From Lutraria lutraria (lineage: Eukaryota > Mollusca > Bivalvia > Venerida > Mactridae): a DNA stretch of 64,000 nucleotides. Shown in pieces: positions 58,741-64,000 of the stretch. The first letter of the stretch is position 1. The number at the start of each line of letters is the position of its first letter. Both the position numbers and the translations under genes were made by a program. Under the pieces are notes generated by a model. The model worked only from the letters and a program-made list of their open reading frames with translations, did no database searches and had not been told where the DNA came from. The stretch spans positions 37,029,501 to 37,093,500 of the forward strand of contig OZ026842.1 in assembly GCA_964023205.1 (NCBI GenBank). Direction: 5' to 3'.

Positions 58741-61700
58741 TTTTACTCTCAAATTATCTGCATTACTAAATTCAAAACGCTAAAGAGCTATAAACACTTA
58801 TAACTATAAATACAATGCTAGTAAACAATTGTTAATACTATGCATACATATTTTGGAGTAAACCTAATACAATTTTCCAATTGATGGTTTACACGACTGA
58901 CATCAGATTTTTGCAAGTGGATAATAATATTTCTGTGTTATCGTCCTTACGAACAACATGTAAACAAACACTGTTCAGATCTGGCATTCATCAAGTAACA
59001 CGCGTCTGCAGAGTGAACAATTTTTTTGTGAAATCGAAGCATGGTTTTACAGATAGCACTTGCAACTAAAGATAGCAGAAGATGTCGTGAGATAGACCAA
59101 CAAATCAACATAAGGATCATATCGTATTCATGAGAGAACATCCAAATGAAAACATGGTCTGACAAGTTGAATGTTTGTATGACGGTAAATTGCATCAGGC
59201 AATTGAATGCCAGGATGAAGCATTCGTTGCAATTAGAATGTGCAAAAATTTCAGACATTTGTATAATGTAATTTTGACCTGAAGAATTTTATTATGTGCA
59301 GGACAAAACTTAATGTAGTGAACATTTCTGCCAATTTATAAATTACTTAGTTTCAGTCAGGAGACACTTGTTGATAGAATGAGGATTGGACAGATATATG
59401 AAAGTGCATCCTTATTGTTCCAGATCAGTATTGGACTAAAATGTAAATTTGTGAACGATCAATATTATTTTGAAAACGTGTTTGATATGGTTTATATAAA
59501 ATAATCAAGTGTCAGAAATATTTTCAAGGTAAAGTAAAACAACACAGGAGTTGAACAAACATGGTTTAATAAAATATAGAAAAAAAACATTATGCACATT
59601 ATACATGACTAGATTGCAATCCACTTAAAAAACATTAACATTAAAAACAATGTCTTTAAAAAGACAGTCGCGCAGTTTTACACTATTGAAAGCAAAAGTA
59701 TAATTTTTATAAACTTATCGCTAGCAGTCCAATTAATTCTCGCCTTAAAATGTTAATGTTAAGTCAGCTAAATATATTACGTATTTAGTATTAATTCCAA
59801 TAAATGTAAAATGTTTTTCAAGAACGGTATACAACTTTATTTCGGCCGCATAAGAATACATTTTCATACATATTTATCTTACAAATTCTACAACCATAAG
59901 AAGTACAATTTAGTCTGGGACAAACATAAACAACTAATACAGTCTATGCGATACTCAATGTTCGCTAGAATCTCGATGATATGCACTCATATTTGTACAA
60001 TTATATCAGAGCCATATGCCACATGCAATTCTTTAAGTTGAGCGTGATTGAATAATAGTAATAACCTTTTAAATTATAGTTAATTAAGAATTCATTTAAC
60101 TGAAATGTTATTAGGTGTATAATGTAAGAAATTCATTCATTATAGGAATTTATACATATACGTTATGTGGATTCGTATTGGGCTTAAAGCTGTTCATTAC
60201 AAAGTACTCCCATTATATACAATGAATCAACGTCATACGATTACTTACTAGTACGAACATTGTTCTTATACAGAAACGCCAATCAACTGCTAACTAGTTC
60301 TGTATAAGCCAAAACTAGATGATAAAATATCTGCGGTAATGGTCATCTACATTTAATTTATCAGTCATTTATGTACAGAATTGATTATTTTGACATTTCA
60401 AGTAGTCAGTAGTTAGTAAAGTGTTTTATGAACTTTTCTGGTATTTGTTGTACCTGTTAAATAATTAACAGCTATATTTACACTTTATTCGTACCTGTTT
60501 TCTTTTATAGTGTGAAATTGGATGAATGTGGAAATAATTAATAACAAAAAAAATAATACCTTTTCTGGTAATAACACTTATATAATATTGTATTTGTCAG
60601 CCCTCCACACAATTGCTAACACGAATCACACTCGACAATAGTCCAATACGGTTGCTTATTTGCCAGTTTATCAGTGGAAATTGTGATCGGCACAACTGTT
60701 GACCATTATATAACTGAACATACTCTTTACCAAAGTATTTGCCATTATAACTCATTCATCTTTTCAGACTTGAAGAAACGCTTTATTCAACAAATATTTT
60801 GTTATTTGAATGATGTTAGGCAACTTTTGTTTAATTTAAGATATATTTTAAAATTCTTACATCAGAGTTTGGCGTTCCCGGATTCTTTGCAAGTACGAGA
60901 AACTATCCATTTGTCTGCACAAATAACTCAAATCAGCGCTATAGGACGAATGATTTAAGACGCAATGCCTTTAGTCATCGTGTTTCAGAGAACATACTCA
61001 TGTCAGACCTTTAATTCGAGCTTTCGATCCCCTTGTCCATGGTCCTATCGATCGCATTATTGGGCGAAACGGGGAGACCCAAACCAAACATACATTATGT
61101 TTATTCATGTCTTATTCACCGTTATCAGTTGCTCATAGTTTGCAAAATAGACAAATAAAAATATTTTTATCGTAAACGTAATACAATATATTTTACATAT
61201 TTACAATACGTGTTTTAAAACAACAAACACAGGATTTTCAGTTACTCCATCGGCTTAGTAAGGACGGACAGAGACTGTCAATGCCAAAATAGTATGTTTT
61301 TGGAACGTGAATTACAAAGTCAGTCAGATCAAATAACGTTGAGGGGTGTATTCTCTTATGTCGCTGTTGTCATCAGCCCGACCGAATAAGCACTGTACTA
61401 GTATTTGCGAGTTTTCATTTGTAAAATCCTACAGTCTAATTACCATGGAAGTAGGATGGCTTTTCAAGTTGTTTTAGGGGTGTGAATTATGTCACATGTT
61501 TTTTCAGCTTTCATATATGATATGATTTTATATTTATTTGAACCTGGACGACATTTCTTACTTCGTACGGTACAAGGTATCTTAGCCGATATGAAATTTA
61601 AAAAATATATATAAGTTCGACCTTTTCTGTCACTTTCTACATCATTGGCAATATTAACATACTGGGAACGTTCAATTTTTCTCATTCGATCGTAACCCAG

Positions 61701-64000
61701 CAATTGTAATGTTGAATGATGTTGAATGATGTCTCAGACCACTTGTTACATAGAAAAGCGGACAGTAAGAGTTGTACTTGTCATTTGCAGATAAATTGAG
61801 TTAGAATCCAAAGGTTATAGGACTGGTGAGACTGACTTTTGTCAGCACACATGAAAAAAGGCCATCTTAATAGAAGGATAAACACAGTGCATGTACAACC
61901 GCTTTTAATAGTGACTTTAATTAGGTCTTGAATACTAGTAAACTAACACCACGCTATAGATATGAAATTCCGATGGGTATGACCTAGAAGGCCATTCACA
62001 CTATAAGTCGCATTTCCATTACTTAAGAGACATCGATCATATAGCAAGAATTTTGTCAAATGAACTTAAACGATCCACATGAGAGCTCTATAATTCTAAT
62101 TAATGTTTTTCAACAGCAATTTGAGACGTATTTCCGTTAAACATAAAGGTTTAATGAATAATTACGGAAATCCTTTGTACGTGTTTTTAGAGAAATAGGT
62201 TAAGAAAGCCAAACAATTGTTAGCGTACTAAATCTTCTGAATAAGACCTGAACAAATACAAAAAAATGTGTAAAGTGTTTGTTTTTCTAGCTTTGGATCT
62301 TAAATTATTCAGAATATTCAGCAGCCTTGCCGAATAATAGCATGACAGATAAGCCTACTTTGTCATCCTCACTGTGTAACTTGTACAGACTCACTGTACG
62401 CCAGCTTGAAGGTGAAAAGGTATGTATATATTGTGATATATCAAGTTTAGACATTGCACCAAGCGATCACGAAGTACAGGAAGTATAGAGATACTGTCAT
62501 AAGTGTAAGGGTCACTCAAATTATAAATATCCCTTTCAAAAGTACAGTCATTCACCTAAACAGACTCAGCTGTTGTATGAATATCACCGACGAAACGAAT
62601 TCCTTTTGTATTTCTCAACTGTCAAACACCACACTCTGTTCATATTTCCTTGCTAATTTCTTCATAGAAAAAAAACTACAATTGAGATTCAAAATTCGTC
62701 TTATTGGTCTGGAAACGCCCATTTGACCTAGAGATAAACACACATATACTACCAGGAGTTCCAATACTAACAAAATACAACATTGAATTATTTATTGACA
62801 ATGGGCACAAGGGACTATCCTTTATATATGTCAGTAATTGTTTATAACAAGTGTTCATTTCCTGCAGCATTACATATGTCATATGTTTGTTTGCTGGTAA
62901 GCATGTTTGCCTGAGACCGCATGTTCTATTGTTTGTGACAAACCTAACGATTCCATCATATAATTATTATATCAAAGTGCTGTTATATAATTATATGTAT
63001 AAACTTCAGTTACAAATAATAATCGCCGGGCTATCTAAAACAAAGATGAATATTATATTTATGTTTGAAATAAATACGTTACTCCGATTTTAGTGGAACT
63101 AACCAGAAATAATTACAAAGCACTATTAACTAAGCAACATTGAACTCTGGCCACACAAGTCCAGTATTGATAAATTTTAAAACGTTATGTGCCATTAATG
63201 TCTCCCTAGGCAACTTAAATGAATTGAACGTCTTGCGACCGTCTTATGAACGTGATGTGAAACTATTCTTCTAAAAGGAACTAAGATCCGAGACAGGGAG
63301 GATATTAACAAGTTTAAGAAACCACACACAATAATTTGAAATATCAGATGATTAAAGAATGAAAAGCAAGCCGCGATTATATGAAGAACAGCATCTATTG
63401 TGTAAGTAAAACTCTGAAAAGAAGGCGAATACGTGCTTTATCATTATTTTCTCTCTCTGTCTCTCTTATGTGACTTCGTTTTCATGCTTGGTTAAATATA
63501 GATAAAACACATATACACCAAAATCTACCCTCTTCCAAATCCGTAACCCACCAAACATACAGGACGATATAAAAATATGGAGGACAGCACGCCGCCTCAC
63601 GGAGCTTATTGTCCAGGAACGATATGTTGCTAAGGTAGATTAAATAGTTGTAAGGACCAACCCTCAATTTAACATTGAACTCATTATGCAATCATGGGAG
63701 TAGAATTTATTTCATACGAATAATTATTCAGATTGAACGAAACTATCCGAACGATATGGCATTAATCCTGAAAAAAGAAACCAATACAAACACCGTTCAT
63801 TTGTAATTATTCTCGCTTTCGGAAGTCACATTATGGATTCTTCGTGACACTATACTAATCCAAATAGCTACAATATAGATAACGATACGGCTTCTTCCAG
63901 AACTAGTTTCAAGTTTTCAAGCTATTACAACAATCACCATAGATAGACATGTAGATCAATATGACGGAGCACTATTGATTAACATAATCAAAGCACTGAG
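58741..64000. other. Long AT-rich stretch without supported features
   Basis: No gene, RNA gene or defined repeat is recognisable in the last 5.2 kb. Minor low-complexity bits are a repeated gttgaatgat (near 61711) and a ctctct/gtctct run (near 63452). Open frames of 60-103 codons show no domain pattern. Confidence 0.35.

Overview
The window looks like nuclear DNA from a bivalve (or closely related) mollusc. It is AT-rich, gene-poor and has no operon-like gene packing. It is full of short dispersed elements whose sequences I recognise by memory from bivalve genomes, such as the GAGGGCCATATGGCCCT-type tandem element, tRNA-headed SINEs ending in GGCGTAAAAC or GCGTTAAAC tails, and the CTGTGGAATCATTAATTTTC palindromic MITE. 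I cannot name the species. No bacterial, viral, organellar or CRISPR signature is visible.

Only one intact gene is supported: a single-exon rhodopsin-class G protein-coupled receptor at about 56.1-57.3 kb on the + strand, with variant DRY and NPxxY motifs. A polypyrimidine tract and AG lie just before its second ATG, so the real start is probably 56117 and a 5' non-coding exon probably lies upstream.

Everything else with coding character belongs to decayed transposons. At 1.4-5.3 kb a tandemly repeated bivalve element is split by a 2.8-kb DNA transposon of PIF/Harbinger character. That transposon has TTA(A) target duplications, long terminal inverted repeats, dense subterminal GTAGTT arrays, and a four-exon MADF/Myb-like protein gene on the minus strand that now carries frameshifts. 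A further short repeat has inserted inside it. At 19.0-19.85 kb there is a dead Tc1 transposase (minus). At 24.8-26.8 kb there is a dead Jockey/CR1-like non-LTR retrotransposon (endonuclease plus reverse transcriptase, +).

Non-coding elements are numerous: a foldback element (6.2-6.8 kb, second partial copy at 44.0 kb); a TA-flanked MITE family (8.5, 42.7 and 53 kb, possible relic at 58.5 kb) carrying a conserved TGACGTCA palindrome; a 470-bp foldback with a perfect 8-bp target duplication (33.77-34.24 kb); smaller inverted-repeat elements (10.67, 21.43 and 40.69 kb); three tRNA-derived SINE families; a tRNA-Ala-like relic; a 26-bp minisatellite (46.48-46.92 kb); a 14-bp minisatellite (50.13-50.23 kb); and a 1.4-kb repeat with about 180-bp internal periods (48.5-49.9 kb). 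Long intervals between these (10.9-19.0, 26.8-33.7, 53.2-56.0 and 58.8-64 kb) show nothing I can assign, apart from one SINE-like fragment at 15.5 kb.
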